This document shows, one piece after another, positions 22,983-33,700 of a stretch of 64,000 nucleotides of DNA (positions are counted from its first letter, which is position 1; every line of letters starts with the position of its first letter). This stretch comes from Pseudomonas_T sp032052615 (GTDB lineage Bacteria > Pseudomonadota > Gammaproteobacteria > Pseudomonadales > Pseudomonadaceae). The position numbers and the translations under genes were made by a program. Under the pieces are notes generated by a model. That model saw only the letters and a program-made list of their open reading frames with translations, did not search any database and had not been told where the DNA came from. The stretch lies in contig DAMBWF010000002.1 of NCBI GenBank assembly GCA_032052615.1, positions 248,001 to 312,000 of the forward strand, read 5' to 3'.

Positions 22983-25136
22983 GTGCCCACCTGTACGCTG
23001 GAGCAAGCCGTCGACCACGTGCTGGCGCGCATCGACGGACCGATCCGCCTGGGCCTGCCCCTCGGACTGGGCAAGCCCTGTGCCTTCGTCAACGCGCTGT
23101 ACCAGCGAATCAAGGCGCAACCGCAACGCAGTCTGACCCTCTACACCGCGCTCTCCCTGAGCCGCCCCGAAGCGGACAGCGAACTGGAGCAGCGTTTCAG
23201 CGGGCCGTTCCTGCGCCGGGTGTTCGCCGATTCGCCGGAGCTCGACTACCTGGCCGACCTGCGCTGTGGCGACCTTCCGCCCAACGTGCGGCTGGAAGAG
23301 TTCTATCTCCAGCCGGGCAGCCAGTTGGGCAACCCGCTGGCCCAGCAGCATTACATCAGCCAGAACTACAGCCAGGTGGCCCACGACCTCGACCGAAAGG
23401 GCCTCAATGTCATCGCCCAACTGGTGGCTCGCCGCGACGCCTCGCCGGGGCGGCTCTCCCTGAGCTGCAACCCGGACATCACCGTGGACCTGCTGCCGCG
23501 CCTGGAAGCGCGGCGCGCCGCTGGCGAGAGCGTGCTGTGCATCGCCCAGGTCCACGAGGCGCTGCCCTACATGCTCGGCGAGGCCGAGGTGGCCGAGGAG
23601 CGCTTCGACCTGTTGATCGAGCCGGCCGAGCGGCGCCGGCTGTTCTCCATGCCGAACCTGCCGGTCAGCGCCCAGGACCATGCCATCGGCCTGTACGCCA
23701 GCGCCCTGGTGCGGGACGGCGGCACCCTGCAGATCGGTATCGGCGCCATGGGGGACGCCCTGGCCGCGGCGTTGCTGGCGCGCCATACCGAGCCGGACGA
23801 ATACCGCGCCTTGCTCGATGAGCTGGAGATCGACCGTCACGGGGCCGGACTGGTGGCCCGGGAAGGCGGTCTGACCCCTTTCGAACAGGGGGTGTACGGC
23901 TGCAGCGAGATGTTCGTGCTGGGGCTGCTGGAACTGATGGAAGCCGGCGTGGTGCGCCGTCCGGTATACCCCGACGAACGCTTGCAGCGGCTGGCCGACG
24001 CCGGCGGGCTGACCGCCGAGGGGCGCCTGGGAGACATCGCCGCCTGGGGACGCGCGGGCCTGGCCACCCGGCTGGACGCCGAGGCCCTGGCCTGGCTACG
24101 ACGGGTGGGCCTGCTGACGGCGGATGTCGCGTGGACGCCCGAGGGCCTGGTGCTGCCGGACGGCCAGCGACGGGTCGCCGACCTGGCCGACCCGCAGACC
24201 GCCGCCGCGTTGCGGGCGCTGGGCGGCGCGGCGGCGGGGGTCTGGGTCCACGGAGGCTTCTTCCTCGGCCCCCAGGCCTTCTACCGGCGCCTCGCCGAAC
24301 TGGACGAAGCCAGCCGCGCGCGCATCGGCATGACCGGCATCCGCTTCATCAACCGGCTCTACGGCGACGAGGCGCTCAAGCGTGCCCAGCGGCGTCACGC
24401 GCGCTTCGTCAACAGTTGCTTCAAGGTGACCCTGCTGGGCGCCAGCGCCGCCGACCAGTTGGAGGACGGCCGGGTGATCAGCGGGGTGGGCGGCCAGTAT
24501 GACTTCGTCGCCCAGGCCCACGAATTGGAGGACGCGCGCTCGATCCTCATGCTGCGGAGCTGGCGCGAGTCCGCTGGCGAGGTGAGCTCCAACATCGTCT
24601 GGGAGTACGCCCACACCACCATCCCCCGGCATCTGCGGGACATCGTGGTCACCGAGTACGGCATCGCCGACCTGCGCGGCAAGAACGACGCCGAGGTGAT
24701 CGCCGCCTTGCTGAGCATCGCCGACGCCCGCTTCCAGGACGACCTGATCGCCCAGGCGCAGCAAGCCGGTAAGCTGCCCCGGGACTTCCGACTGGACGAA
24801 GCCTGCCGGCGCAACACCCCCGAGCGCCTGCGAGCCCTGCGGGACAAACATCCCCGCCTGTTCGCCGAGTACCCCCTGGGCTGCGATTTCACCCCGGTGG
24901 AACAGGACCTGTTGCGTGCCCTGGGGTGGCTCAAGGGCAAGCTGCGCCTGAGCGAGATCGTCGAGCTGGGGGTGAGCGCCCTGGTCGAGGCACCGGACCC
25001 GGCGCCCTATGGCGAGCACCTGCGGCGCCTGGGCCTCGACGACTCCACCGGGCTGCGCGAGCAGCTCTACCGCAAGGGCGTGCTGGCGGGGCTGGCGGCG
25101 ACCGCGCCGGGCAATGGTGAGGCAGGTCCGGCCTAA
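22983..25136 (+). CDS. Acetyl-CoA hydrolase/transferase family protein, long form
   Basis: 717 residues from a GTG preceded by GGAAGGAG. The family moves or hydrolyses CoA from short acyl-CoA esters. Recognisable features are LQIGIGAMGDALAAAL (CoA/oxyanion loop, about 245-260), GVGGQYDFVAQAHEL and TEYGIADLRGKNDAEVI, all near the C-terminal catalytic domain. It is longer than the usual roughly 500 residues; the extra length lies in a central insertion (about 330-420) and a C-terminal extension. No transporter or partner enzyme adjoins. Substrate unknown. Confidence 0.8.
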   Translation: MPTCTLEQAVDHVLARIDGPIRLGLPLGLGKPCAFVNALYQRIKAQPQRSLTLYTALSLSRPEADSELEQRFSGPFLRRVFADSPELDYLADLRCGDLPPNVRLEEFYLQPGSQLGNPLAQQHYISQNYSQVAHDLDRKGLNVIAQLVARRDASPGRLSLSCNPDITVDLLPRLEARRAAGESVLCIAQVHEALPYMLGEAEVAEERFDLLIEPAERRRLFSMPNLPVSAQDHAIGLYASALVRDGGTLQIGIGAMGDALAAALLARHTEPDEYRALLDELEIDRHGAGLVAREGGLTPFEQGVYGCSEMFVLGLLELMEAGVVRRPVYPDERLQRLADAGGLTAEGRLGDIAAWGRAGLATRLDAEALAWLRRVGLLTADVAWTPEGLVLPDGQRRVADLADPQTAAALRALGGAAAGVWVHGGFFLGPQAFYRRLAELDEASRARIGMTGIRFINRLYGDEALKRAQRRHARFVNSCFKVTLLGASAADQLEDGRVISGVGGQYDFVAQAHELEDARSILMLRSWRESAGEVSSNIVWEYAHTTIPRHLRDIVVTEYGIADLRGKNDAEVIAALLSIADARFQDDLIAQAQQAGKLPRDFRLDEACRRNTPERLRALRDKHPRLFAEYPLGCDFTPVEQDLLRALGWLKGKLRLSEIVELGVSALVEAPDPAPYGEHLRRLGLDDSTGLREQLYRKGVLAGLAATAPGNGEAGPA

Positions 25137-25695
25137 GCGCCGCCGCGCTCATGCCTTGACCAAGGGCCATGGGCAGCGACCCGCTGCGTCGCGCTAAGCC
25201 GGCCCAGCCGTCGGGCCGGTGGGCGCGATGCCGTATGCGCGTCCCATGAGTCTGCCTGGCTGGCGATTGACGCTCTTCGCCGCCAAGGTCGGCCGATGCT
25301 GCCTCACCCTGATGTCCATGAAGAACGTCCGGGTACTAGCCCTGGACGAACGAGCCGGCGGACCGGACCATTTCGGCCATCCGCCGCTGCGACTGCGGCG
25401 ACCCGATCCGCTTCGTGTCGTCCGCCGATAGCGGAAGGGTCACCCCTGACATGCTTGCCTATCGCCGGACAGCGAGCGCGGAAACGTGTCTATGGCGGGC
25501 GCCTCCTCTTAACCTGACCTTGCCGCTCAACCGCCAGTCCTGCTCGTCTCCTGCGCCAGATGCCGCCGCTCCGGAAGCGCCGGGCCTGGCCGAGATGAAC
25601 CTACTCGCGCGGAGCTGCCCGGGAATGCGTCCTTTTGCCGGCGCCTGAAGCCGGGCCTGCCCGCCGGCCTGCCCCGACTCCGGCCGACCCGGCGC
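25137..25695. other. 559-bp stretch without a convincing gene
   Basis: Lies between the acetyl-CoA hydrolase gene and a convergent LysR gene. Open frames of up to about 75 codons exist but show no family resemblance, consistent codon use or good ribosome binding sites. Local GC is slightly lower than in the flanks. It may be a decayed gene. Confidence 0.5.
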
Positions 25696-26640
25696 TTAGG
25701 GCCTCCCGAGTTCGGCGCAGACCTCGAGCACCTGCTCTCGCAGCCAGACATTGGCGGGGTCCTGGTCGAAAGGCCGGGCCCAGAGCATGTCTAGGGAAAA
25801 GCCGGGCAAGCCCAGGGTGGCCGGGCTGGCATGGGTGGCGCCGTCGTCGAACAACCGGTAGACCCGGGCCGGCAGCGCCAGCAACAGGTCGCTGCCGGGA
25901 AGCAGCCGCAACGCGGCGAAATAGCTGGTGGCGCGGGCGGCGATCCGGCGCGCCCGGCCCTGGCCCTGCAGCCAGCCGTCGATCATGTTGTGCTCCGAAT
26001 CCCAGGGCGTGGGGAACACATGGCGGTGCTCGCAGAAGCGGTCGAGGCTGTCCACCACCGGCCGCTCGCGGGCCTGCACGCAGCGCAACTCGTCCTTGAG
26101 CAGGGCCACGGCGAACAACTCCGGGTGGACCCGATAGTGATGCGGGCCGAAGCTCAGGGCCAGGTCCAGTTCGCCGGCCAGCAGGGCCTCGGCGGGCAGC
26201 GTCCGCCCTGGGCGCCGGACCTCCAGGCTGATGGGATGGCCGGCATCGGTCAGCCGTCGCAGCAGCCGGGGCAGGACCAGCAGTTCGAAGTACTCCGGGG
26301 CGCATAGCCGGAAGCGTCGCGCCTCGCGGGCCGGGTCGAAGCCGCGGTCCTCGGCCAGGCAGTGATGCAGGCGATCGAGCATGTCCTGTACCTGGGGGCG
26401 CATCGCCTGGGCCTTGCGGGTCGGCTGCATGCCGCCGCGCGTGGCGATGAACAGCTCGTCGTCGAAGCCGGCGCGCAGCTTCTTCAGGCAGTAGCTCACC
26501 GCCGAGGCGCTGAGGTTGAGCGCCTCGGCCACCTCGCCGAGGTTCGGTCGTTCGAAGACTTCCAGGAAGACCTGGAGATCCTGCAGGTCGATCTTGCGCA
26601 GTCCGTTGGCCAGCGGCATGGCGGCACCCATGAAACCCAA
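25696..26640 (-). CDS. LysR-family transcriptional regulator
   Basis: 314 residues. The N-terminal winged HTH (about 18-75) has DLQVFLEVFERPNLGEVAEALNLSASAVSYCLKKL. The C-terminal LysR substrate-binding domain resembles the NodD/NahR subgroup (RRFRLCAPEYFELLVLPRLLRRL). A start at the downstream MGAAMPLANGL is also possible and would shorten it by 3 residues. It follows an MFS gene on the same strand, 92 bp apart, and faces the acetyl-CoA hydrolase gene. Target unknown. Confidence 0.87.
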   Translation of the reverse strand: MGFMGAAMPLANGLRKIDLQDLQVFLEVFERPNLGEVAEALNLSASAVSYCLKKLRAGFDDELFIATRGGMQPTRKAQAMRPQVQDMLDRLHHCLAEDRGFDPAREARRFRLCAPEYFELLVLPRLLRRLTDAGHPISLEVRRPGRTLPAEALLAGELDLALSFGPHHYRVHPELFAVALLKDELRCVQARERPVVDSLDRFCEHRHVFPTPWDSEHNMIDGWLQGQGRARRIAARATSYFAALRLLPGSDLLLALPARVYRLFDDGATHASPATLGLPGFSLDMLWARPFDQDPANVWLREQVLEVCAELGRP

Positions 26641-26732
26641 GGGCCGTCATCAAAGCGCGTCGTGGCGGCCGGGGCAAGGCCGCATCGCCCCGGGGACGCC
26701 GTTCGGGGCCAGGCCCATCGCGGAAGGCGGAA

Positions 26733-28001
26733 TCAGGCGCCGCCGTCCGCCCGGCGCGGCGCGAGACGGGGGCTCTCGTCGTTGCCGGGCGAGGGTACCC
26801 GCCGTGGCGGCTCGGCGAACAGGCCGGGGTAGCGACTCGGGTCGAAGCGCAGGCTGAGCGCCAGCAGCACCAGCATGGCGCCGGCCAGGGCCAGCCAGGC
26901 GCCGGCGAACTGGCCGAAGGCGTCCCGTAGCAGGCCGGCCAGCCAGGGCGAGAGCCCGGCGATCAGGTAGCCCACGCCCTGCACCCAGGCCGCCAGGCCG
27001 CCCGCCTGGCGCGGGTTTTCCAGGTGATCGAGGCAGACGATCAGGCTCAGGGGGAACAGGCCGCCGATGCCCAGGCCCAGCAGCGCCGCCCACAACCAGG
27101 CGCCGGGCAGCGGCGCCAGCACCAGCCCCAGCAGGCCGGCGAGGATGGCCAGCAACAGGCCGACCAGCACCGGCCGGCGGTCGCGGCCGCGGTTGGCCAG
27201 GGCTGGCGCCAGCAAGCCGGAGACCACCTCCATGGCGGTCAGGAAGCCCAGCAGCAGCCCGGCACGCTGGGCGCTCCAGCCCAGCTCCACGTAGAAAGGC
27301 GCGAGCCAGGCCAGCACGCAGGTGTAGCCGGCGGTGCCCAGCCCGAAGTAGGCCGCCAGCAGCCAGCTACGCCCATGGCGCGGGTAGCGCAGCCGCGTCG
27401 CCTCGACCGGCTCCGCCGGCAGTCGCAGGGTCTCCCCAGGCAGCGCCCGCCACAGCGCCAGGGCGGGAATCGCCAGGAGCCCGGCGCAGGCCAGGGCCGC
27501 GCGCCAGCCCAGCCGGTCGGCGAGGAGCGGGGACACGCTCGCCGCCAGGGCCGCGCCGGCCATGATGGCGGTAACGTAGAGGCCCATGGGCAGCGCTACC
27601 CGCGCGCCGTGGCGGGCCTTGAGCAGCGCCGGCAGCAGGGCTTGGGCGAGAGCGATGCCGAGGCCCGCCACGGCCGCGCTGAGCAGCAGGCCGAGGGTGT
27701 CGTTCACGTATAGCCGGGCGCCGCTGGCCAGGCCCAGGGCCAGCAGGGCGAGGCTCAGGGTGCGGCGTTCGCCGACGCGCCGGGCGAGGGCGAGCCCGCC
27801 GAACATCGCCAGGCCGATGGTCATGACCGGGAGCAGGGTGAGCAGCGCGGCGCTTTGGTAGCTCAGGGCCAGGTCGCCGCGCATCGCCCCCAGTAGCGGG
27901 CCGATAGCGGCCATGGATGGCCGGAGGTTGAGGCCGATGAGGATCGCCGCCAGGAGCAACCAGCCGGTGCGGGGAGTGTCGGGTGTCGAGGTAGGGGTCA
28001 T
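26733..28001 (-). CDS. MFS transporter, CynX/NimT family
   Basis: 422-residue inner-membrane protein with about 12 helices. It begins with a short hydrophilic tail, then helix 1 contains the family-typical LIGLNLRPSMAAIGPLL. Other marks are GLYVTAIMAGAALAA and a long hydrophilic C-terminal tail (from about 390). The family contains cyanate and nitroimidazole transporters, but specificity cannot be assigned. The following LysR gene on the same strand might regulate it. Confidence 0.85.
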   Translation of the reverse strand: MTPTSTPDTPRTGWLLLAAILIGLNLRPSMAAIGPLLGAMRGDLALSYQSAALLTLLPVMTIGLAMFGGLALARRVGERRTLSLALLALGLASGARLYVNDTLGLLLSAAVAGLGIALAQALLPALLKARHGARVALPMGLYVTAIMAGAALAASVSPLLADRLGWRAALACAGLLAIPALALWRALPGETLRLPAEPVEATRLRYPRHGRSWLLAAYFGLGTAGYTCVLAWLAPFYVELGWSAQRAGLLLGFLTAMEVVSGLLAPALANRGRDRRPVLVGLLLAILAGLLGLVLAPLPGAWLWAALLGLGIGGLFPLSLIVCLDHLENPRQAGGLAAWVQGVGYLIAGLSPWLAGLLRDAFGQFAGAWLALAGAMLVLLALSLRFDPSRYPGLFAEPPRRVPSPGNDESPRLAPRRADGGA

Positions 28002-28211
28002 GTCGCCTCCAGGGACGGGAAGGGGCTCATTGCGCCCGTCCCGCGCCGATCCCGCAACTCAAAAAACCGAGGCGCCTCGCGGCTTTTTGCGCTGGACAGG
28101 CGCGCTGGAGCGTCCCGCGTCCCCGCCTTGCGGCGGAATGTCCTCGTTCGCCGCTGGATAGTCGGGCGACGACGGGCCACACTCAGTCCGTCCAGAATTC
28201 GCGAGGCCAGG

Positions 28212-29777
28212 ATGCGCGCACTTCTTTCCAGTCCCTTGCAGGTCGCCCTGCTGCACGCCGCCGGTCTGGTCGCGTTGCTCGGCATCCACCTTTTCCATCC
28301 CCTGCCCGCCGCGCTGCTGTTACCCGCCTGCCTGGCCCTCGCCCTCTGGCCCTGGGCCGGCCCCTGGCGAGGCGCTTCCCGGCCGCCTCCGGTCGCCGAG
28401 GCGGCGGGCCAGCACGACCTCACCGCGCGACTGTCGCGCTCCACCACCGCCACCGCTCTGTCAGCCGCCCAGGTGGCCTTCGCCGTGCGTCGCCTCACCG
28501 GCGAGCTGCATGCCCAGCGCGAGGCGGTGGAGCAACTGAGCGGCGACGCCGAGGCCATGACCCACACGGAGGAGGACAGCGCCCAGCGCGCCGAGCAGAC
28601 CCTCAGCGCCGCCCGCGCGGTGCGCGGCCGCAGCGACGACGGCCAGCGGGAGCTGCAGCGCGCCATCGAGCTGATGCAGCGCCTGAGCGCCCAGGGCGAC
28701 GACAGCCGTACCCTGATCGACGGCCTGGGCGCCCGCACCGAGCAGATCGAGCAGGTCACCGCCGTGATCCAGTCCATCGCCAGCCAGACCAACCTGCTGG
28801 CCCTCAACGCGGCCATCGAGGCGGCGCGCGCCGGCGAGCAGGGACGCGGCTTCGCGGTGGTGGCGGACGAGGTACGCAGCCTGGCCGGGCGCACCGCCAG
28901 CGCCACCGGGGAGGTGGGGCAGATGATCGCCGATATCCGCCAGCAGAGCGCCGCGGTGGTCAACCATATCCAGCAGCAGAGCCGCGAGCTGGACGAGGCG
29001 GCCCGGGAGGTGGAGCGCACCGGGCAGTTGCTGCAAGGCATCGCCGGGCTGGCCGGGGACGTGGAGCGGGAGGTGGCGCAGATCACCGTCGGCACCGAGA
29101 GCAACCACCAGCGCCTGGCCAGCCTGTTCGAGGCGCTGGGGCGACTACGGGACACGGTGAGCGCCAGCGAGGCCCAGACCCAGCGCCTGGACGACACCGC
29201 CGCGCAACTGGTGGGGGAGGCCGAGCAGGTCAGCGAGCAGTTGGCGGCCTTCGGCTTGGACGATTACCACCAGCGCGTCTATGACCTCGCGCGCGAAGGC
29301 GCGGCGGCCATCGCCGCGCGCTTCGAGGCGGACATCGAGGCTGGCCGCATCGGCGTCGAGGCGCTCTTCGACCGGCGCTTCCAGCCGATCCCCAATACCC
29401 GGCCCGTCCAATACCGCTCGGCCTTCGACGGCTACACCGATCAAGTCCTGCCGGCGATCCAGGAGCCCCTGCTGAGCCGCCACGAGGGCCTGGTGTTCGC
29501 CATCGCCACCACGCCGGAAGGCTACGTGCCGACCCACAACAACGCGTTCGCCCACCCGCCCACCGGCGACCCGGCGGTGGACATGCTCAGGAGTCGCAGC
29601 AAGCGCAAGTTCGACGATCGCACCGGCATCCGCTGCGGCAGCCATCGTCAGCCGCTGCTGTTGCAGACCTACATGCGTGACACCGGCGAGCTGATGCACG
29701 ACCTGTCGGTGCCGATTCTGGTCCGTGGGCGGCACTGGGGCGGGCTGCGGCTGGGCTACCGGCCGGCCCCCGCCTGA
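28212..29777 (+). CDS. Methyl-accepting chemotaxis protein with C-terminal sensor-like domain
   Basis: 521 residues from MRALLSSPLQ; the longer upstream frame is not coding-like. Two adjacent hydrophobic segments (about 8-50) anchor it with hardly any periplasmic part. The cytoplasmic signalling domain includes the tip QSIASQTNLLALNAAIEAAR and AGEQGRGFAVVADEVRSLA. After it (from about 385) comes a roughly 135-residue domain with HNNAFAHPPTGDPAVD, DDRTGIRCGSH and LMHDLSVPILVRGRHWGG, a Cache/PAS-like module found at the C-terminus of some Pseudomonas receptors. It therefore probably senses an intracellular signal. Its end overlaps the opposing crp-like gene by 22 bp. Confidence 0.9.
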   Translation: MRALLSSPLQVALLHAAGLVALLGIHLFHPLPAALLLPACLALALWPWAGPWRGASRPPPVAEAAGQHDLTARLSRSTTATALSAAQVAFAVRRLTGELHAQREAVEQLSGDAEAMTHTEEDSAQRAEQTLSAARAVRGRSDDGQRELQRAIELMQRLSAQGDDSRTLIDGLGARTEQIEQVTAVIQSIASQTNLLALNAAIEAARAGEQGRGFAVVADEVRSLAGRTASATGEVGQMIADIRQQSAAVVNHIQQQSRELDEAAREVERTGQLLQGIAGLAGDVEREVAQITVGTESNHQRLASLFEALGRLRDTVSASEAQTQRLDDTAAQLVGEAEQVSEQLAAFGLDDYHQRVYDLAREGAAAIAARFEADIEAGRIGVEALFDRRFQPIPNTRPVQYRSAFDGYTDQVLPAIQEPLLSRHEGLVFAIATTPEGYVPTHNNAFAHPPTGDPAVDMLRSRSKRKFDDRTGIRCGSHRQPLLLQTYMRDTGELMHDLSVPILVRGRHWGGLRLGYRPAPA

Positions 29778-30463
29778 TCCGGGCGCGCCTCGGCGGCCCG
29801 GCGCAAGGCCGCCAGGTCGAGGATGCGGATTTCGCCGTAGGCCAGGGCCAGCACGCCCCCGGCCTGGAGATCGCGAAGGATGCGGTTGGTGGTCTGCCGG
29901 GACAGCCCCGCCATTCGCGCCAACTGCTCCTGGGCCAGGGGGATCGCCCGGCGCGGGTCGCCAGGTTCGCCATAGCGCTCGGCCAGCAGCAGAAGTCGCC
30001 GCGCCAGGCGCGGCGGCGCCGGCAACAGGCTCAGTTCTTCCAGGGCGACGAAGGCCAAGCGCAGCTTCTGGCTCATCAGCAAGGCGAACTCCCGCCAGTG
30101 GGCCGGTTGGCGCTCCAGCAGGGCCAGCAGCGCCGCCTGGGGCACCTGAAGCAGGCGGGTCGGCGTTTCGGCGAAGGCGTCATGGGTGCGCGGCTGGCCG
30201 TCGAACAGGGCGATCTCGCCGAACCAGTGGGGCGCCTCCACCAGGGCCAGCAGAGCCTCCTTGCCGGCGGCATCGACGCCGCCGATGCGCATCGCCCCGT
30301 CCAGCACGGCGTAGAGCCCACAGGGCGGGTCGCCACGGCGAAACAGGCGCTGGCCAGCGCCCAGCCGGCGCGTCTGGGCGGCGGCGAGCAAGGCCGCTTG
30401 CAGGGGCGCGGGCAGGCTCCGGTACCAGTGGCCTTGGAGCAGGCGTGCGTGGTCGTTGGTCAT
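29756..30463 (-). CDS. Crp/Fnr-family regulator
   Basis: 235 residues from MTNDHARLLQ. An N-terminal cyclic-nucleotide-binding-like domain (about 10-130) has FRRGDPPCGLYAVLDGAMRI and HWFGEIALFDGQPRTHDAFA. The C-terminal HTH has LAQEQLARMAGLSRQTTNRI. It lacks an Fnr-type N-terminal cysteine cluster, so oxygen sensing through an iron-sulfur cluster is unlikely. Residues for cAMP binding are not fully conserved. Divergent from the Mpo1-like gene by 89 bp. Confidence 0.87.
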   Translation of the reverse strand: MTNDHARLLQGHWYRSLPAPLQAALLAAAQTRRLGAGQRLFRRGDPPCGLYAVLDGAMRIGGVDAAGKEALLALVEAPHWFGEIALFDGQPRTHDAFAETPTRLLQVPQAALLALLERQPAHWREFALLMSQKLRLAFVALEELSLLPAPPRLARRLLLLAERYGEPGDPRRAIPLAQEQLARMAGLSRQTTNRILRDLQAGGVLALAYGEIRILDLAALRRAAEARPDQAGAGR

Positions 30464-30552
30464 GGAGGGTGGCCAGGAACTGTCGTCTAGCTGACAGAGC
30501 ATACGCGCCGCGAGGCGCCATCATCACCGCATCGTTCGCCGGAGCCCGCGCC

Positions 30553-31083
30553 ATGAAGAGCCTTGTCGACCACCTCGCCCAGTACGCCGCCTATCACCGC
30601 GACCGGCGCAACATTGTCAGTCACTTCGTCGGCATCCCGCTGATCGTCTACGCGGTGGCGGCGTTGCTGTCGCGGCCAGGGCTGGAGCTGGCCGGCCTGT
30701 GGCTGTCCCCGGCCGCCGCCGTGGCGCTGGTGGCCGGGCTGTTCTACCTGCGTCTGGACCGCCTGTTCGGCATCGTCATGGCGCTGTTGCTGGCACTCGC
30801 TCTGTGGGGCGGCGCGCTCCTCGCCGAACAACCCACCGCCGTCTGGCTCGGGGCCGCCGTGAGCACTTTCGTGGTGGGCTGGGCGATCCAGTTCGTCGGC
30901 CACTACTACGAGGGACGCAAGCCCGCCTTCGTCGATGACCTGATGGGCCTGGCGGTCGGTCCGCTGTTCGTGGTGGCTGAAGCGGCCTTCGCCCTCGGCC
31001 TGCGCGCCGAGGTACGCCGCGCGGTGGAGGAGCGCGCCGGGCCGCCCGGGGTTCGCCCACGTGTCTCGGCGCGGGCACGCTGA
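30553..31083 (+). CDS. Mpo1-like membrane protein (DUF962)
   Basis: 176 residues. Mpo1 of yeast is an Fe(II)-dependent dioxygenase that shortens 2-hydroxy fatty acids; bacterial relatives are largely unstudied. The family histidines are visible: LAQYAAYHRDRRNIVSHFVG near the N-terminus and FVGHYYEGRKPAFVDD (about 113-130). About four membrane segments are predicted by eye. The ATG follows an AGCCCGCGCC stretch with only a weak ribosome binding site. Confidence 0.85.
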   Translation: MKSLVDHLAQYAAYHRDRRNIVSHFVGIPLIVYAVAALLSRPGLELAGLWLSPAAAVALVAGLFYLRLDRLFGIVMALLLALALWGGALLAEQPTAVWLGAAVSTFVVGWAIQFVGHYYEGRKPAFVDDLMGLAVGPLFVVAEAAFALGLRAEVRRAVEERAGPPGVRPRVSARAR

Positions 31084-31827
31084 TCGCTCAAGCCGCCGCC
31101 TCGCGGGCGAGTCGAGGTGGCGCTGGCCGAAGAGCATCGCTTCGCCGATGGCTATCCACGGACGACGGCGGCCTCGGTGTCGCGCCTGACGTCTTCGCCT
31201 CGCTGGCCCCTTGGCCGGGGTTCGTAGCGCCTCGGGCCGAAGCCGGTCTTCGCCAGCCCTGCCCAGCGCATCCGGATCGCCCAGGTTATCCCCCGGTGGG
31301 CATACAGGGTCAGGTTTCGGGGCGCTCCGGTCGAGCGGCGAACGCCGTGGCGAGGCGCATCAGCGGCAGGTGTGTCGAGAGGACAGGCGAGCACATCGTC
31401 AGCGGCACGCCGTAGCGGCGGCGAAGCGCTGAAGGTCGATCAGGTTATGGCAGCCCTTGCTGGAATGACGTGGACGAGGCATTGCCGATGGCCCTGAGAC
31501 CCTGCCCAGCCGATCGGTAGCTTGCTCCGCCTGCTGTCGCTCCATCGGGAAATCCTGGCCGATTTCCCGTGCACGGGGGCGAAATTTCTGACCCCAGCGG
31601 GCAAGCCGCCGCACGGATCGAGGGGTTGTACCGGACCGCCTCGTCATGGTGTGCGAGGGCTACCGCCAAACCGCGACGGCCGCCATGCGCGTGGTTACCG
31701 GCTGGCCGGCGTGGCGCGTGCCGTACATCCAAGTCGCCTTCAGGCGTTCGGCGAGGGCGGCACCGGTGGCCTCACCCGGCGCGTGGCGTGCCTGGGCGAC
31801 GGCTGAGGCATCCACGCGGCGGCGCCC
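31084..31827. other. 744-bp stretch without a convincing gene
   Basis: Between the Mpo1-like gene and the end of cysA. Frames of up to about 100 codons are open on both strands, but none has recognisable motifs, and composition is patchy. No transposase, repeats or strong terminator were recognised. It may be a decayed accessory gene. Confidence 0.5.
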
Positions 31828-32817
<990 letters not shown>

Positions 32818-32820
32818 GGT

Positions 32821-33690
32821 TCATTCCTCGTCAGCATTGCTTTTCAGTCGGGACATGCGCGATTCGCTCCACTGCTTGAGCAGCAGGATGACCAGCGCCA
32901 GCAGCAGCAACAGGCTGGCGACGCCGAAGGCGGCCACGTGGTTGTATTCGTTGTAGAGGATCTCGACGTGCAGCGGCAGGGTGTTGGTAACGCCGCGGAT
33001 GTGCCCGGAGACCACCGACACGGCGCCGAACTCGCCCATCGCCCGGGCGGTGCACAGCACCACGCCGTAGATCAGGCCCCATTTGATGTTCGGCAGGGTG
33101 ACGTGCCAGAACATCTGCCAGCCGTTGGCGCCCAGCAGGCGCGCGGCTTCCTCTTCCTGGGTGCCCTGTTCCTGCATCAGCGGGATCAGCTCCCGGGCGA
33201 CGAAGGGCACGGTGACGAAGATAGTCGCCAGGACGATGCCCGGCACGGCGAAGACGATCTGGATGTCGTGGTCGCTCAGCCATTCGCCGAAGTAGCCCTG
33301 GGCGCCAAACAGCAGCACGTAGATCAGGCCGGCGATCACCGGCGAGACCGAGAACGGCAGGTCGATCAGGGTCACCAGCAGGCTCTTGCCGCGAAACTCG
33401 AACTTGCTCACGCACCAGGCGGCGGCGACGCCGAACACCAGGTTCAGCGGCACCGAGATGAAGACCGCCAGCACCGTCAGCTGGAGGGCGGACAGGGCGT
33501 CGGGTTCGAGGATCGCGTCGAAGAAGGTGCCCAGCCCCTGCTTGAGGGCCTCGCCAAGCACCACGAACAGCGGCAGCAGGAGGAACAGGGCGAAGGCCAG
33601 CCAGGCGGCGAGGATCAGCGCGCGGCGGGTCCATGGGTTGCCGCGACGGGTCGCGCGGGCCGGCGTGGCGGCCAGGATGGCGGAGGTCAT
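32821..33690 (-). CDS. cysW: Sulfate ABC transporter permease CysW
   Basis: 289-residue inner-membrane permease with about six helices. The cytoplasmic EAA coupling loop is recognisable as EEEAARLLGANGWQMFWHVTLP. It pairs with CysT to form the channel. Start ATG 10 bp after cysT. Family assignment rests on strong resemblance to CysW and on operon position. Confidence 0.96.
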   Translation of the reverse strand: MTSAILAATPARATRRGNPWTRRALILAAWLAFALFLLLPLFVVLGEALKQGLGTFFDAILEPDALSALQLTVLAVFISVPLNLVFGVAAAWCVSKFEFRGKSLLVTLIDLPFSVSPVIAGLIYVLLFGAQGYFGEWLSDHDIQIVFAVPGIVLATIFVTVPFVARELIPLMQEQGTQEEEAARLLGANGWQMFWHVTLPNIKWGLIYGVVLCTARAMGEFGAVSVVSGHIRGVTNTLPLHVEILYNEYNHVAAFGVASLLLLLALVILLLKQWSESRMSRLKSNADEE

Positions 33691-33700
33691 GGCGCGCTCC

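Noticed and set aside
31084..31827. Degenerate insertion sequence in the gene-free region
   Set aside because: No transposase motif, terminal inverted repeats or target duplication could be recognised by eye.
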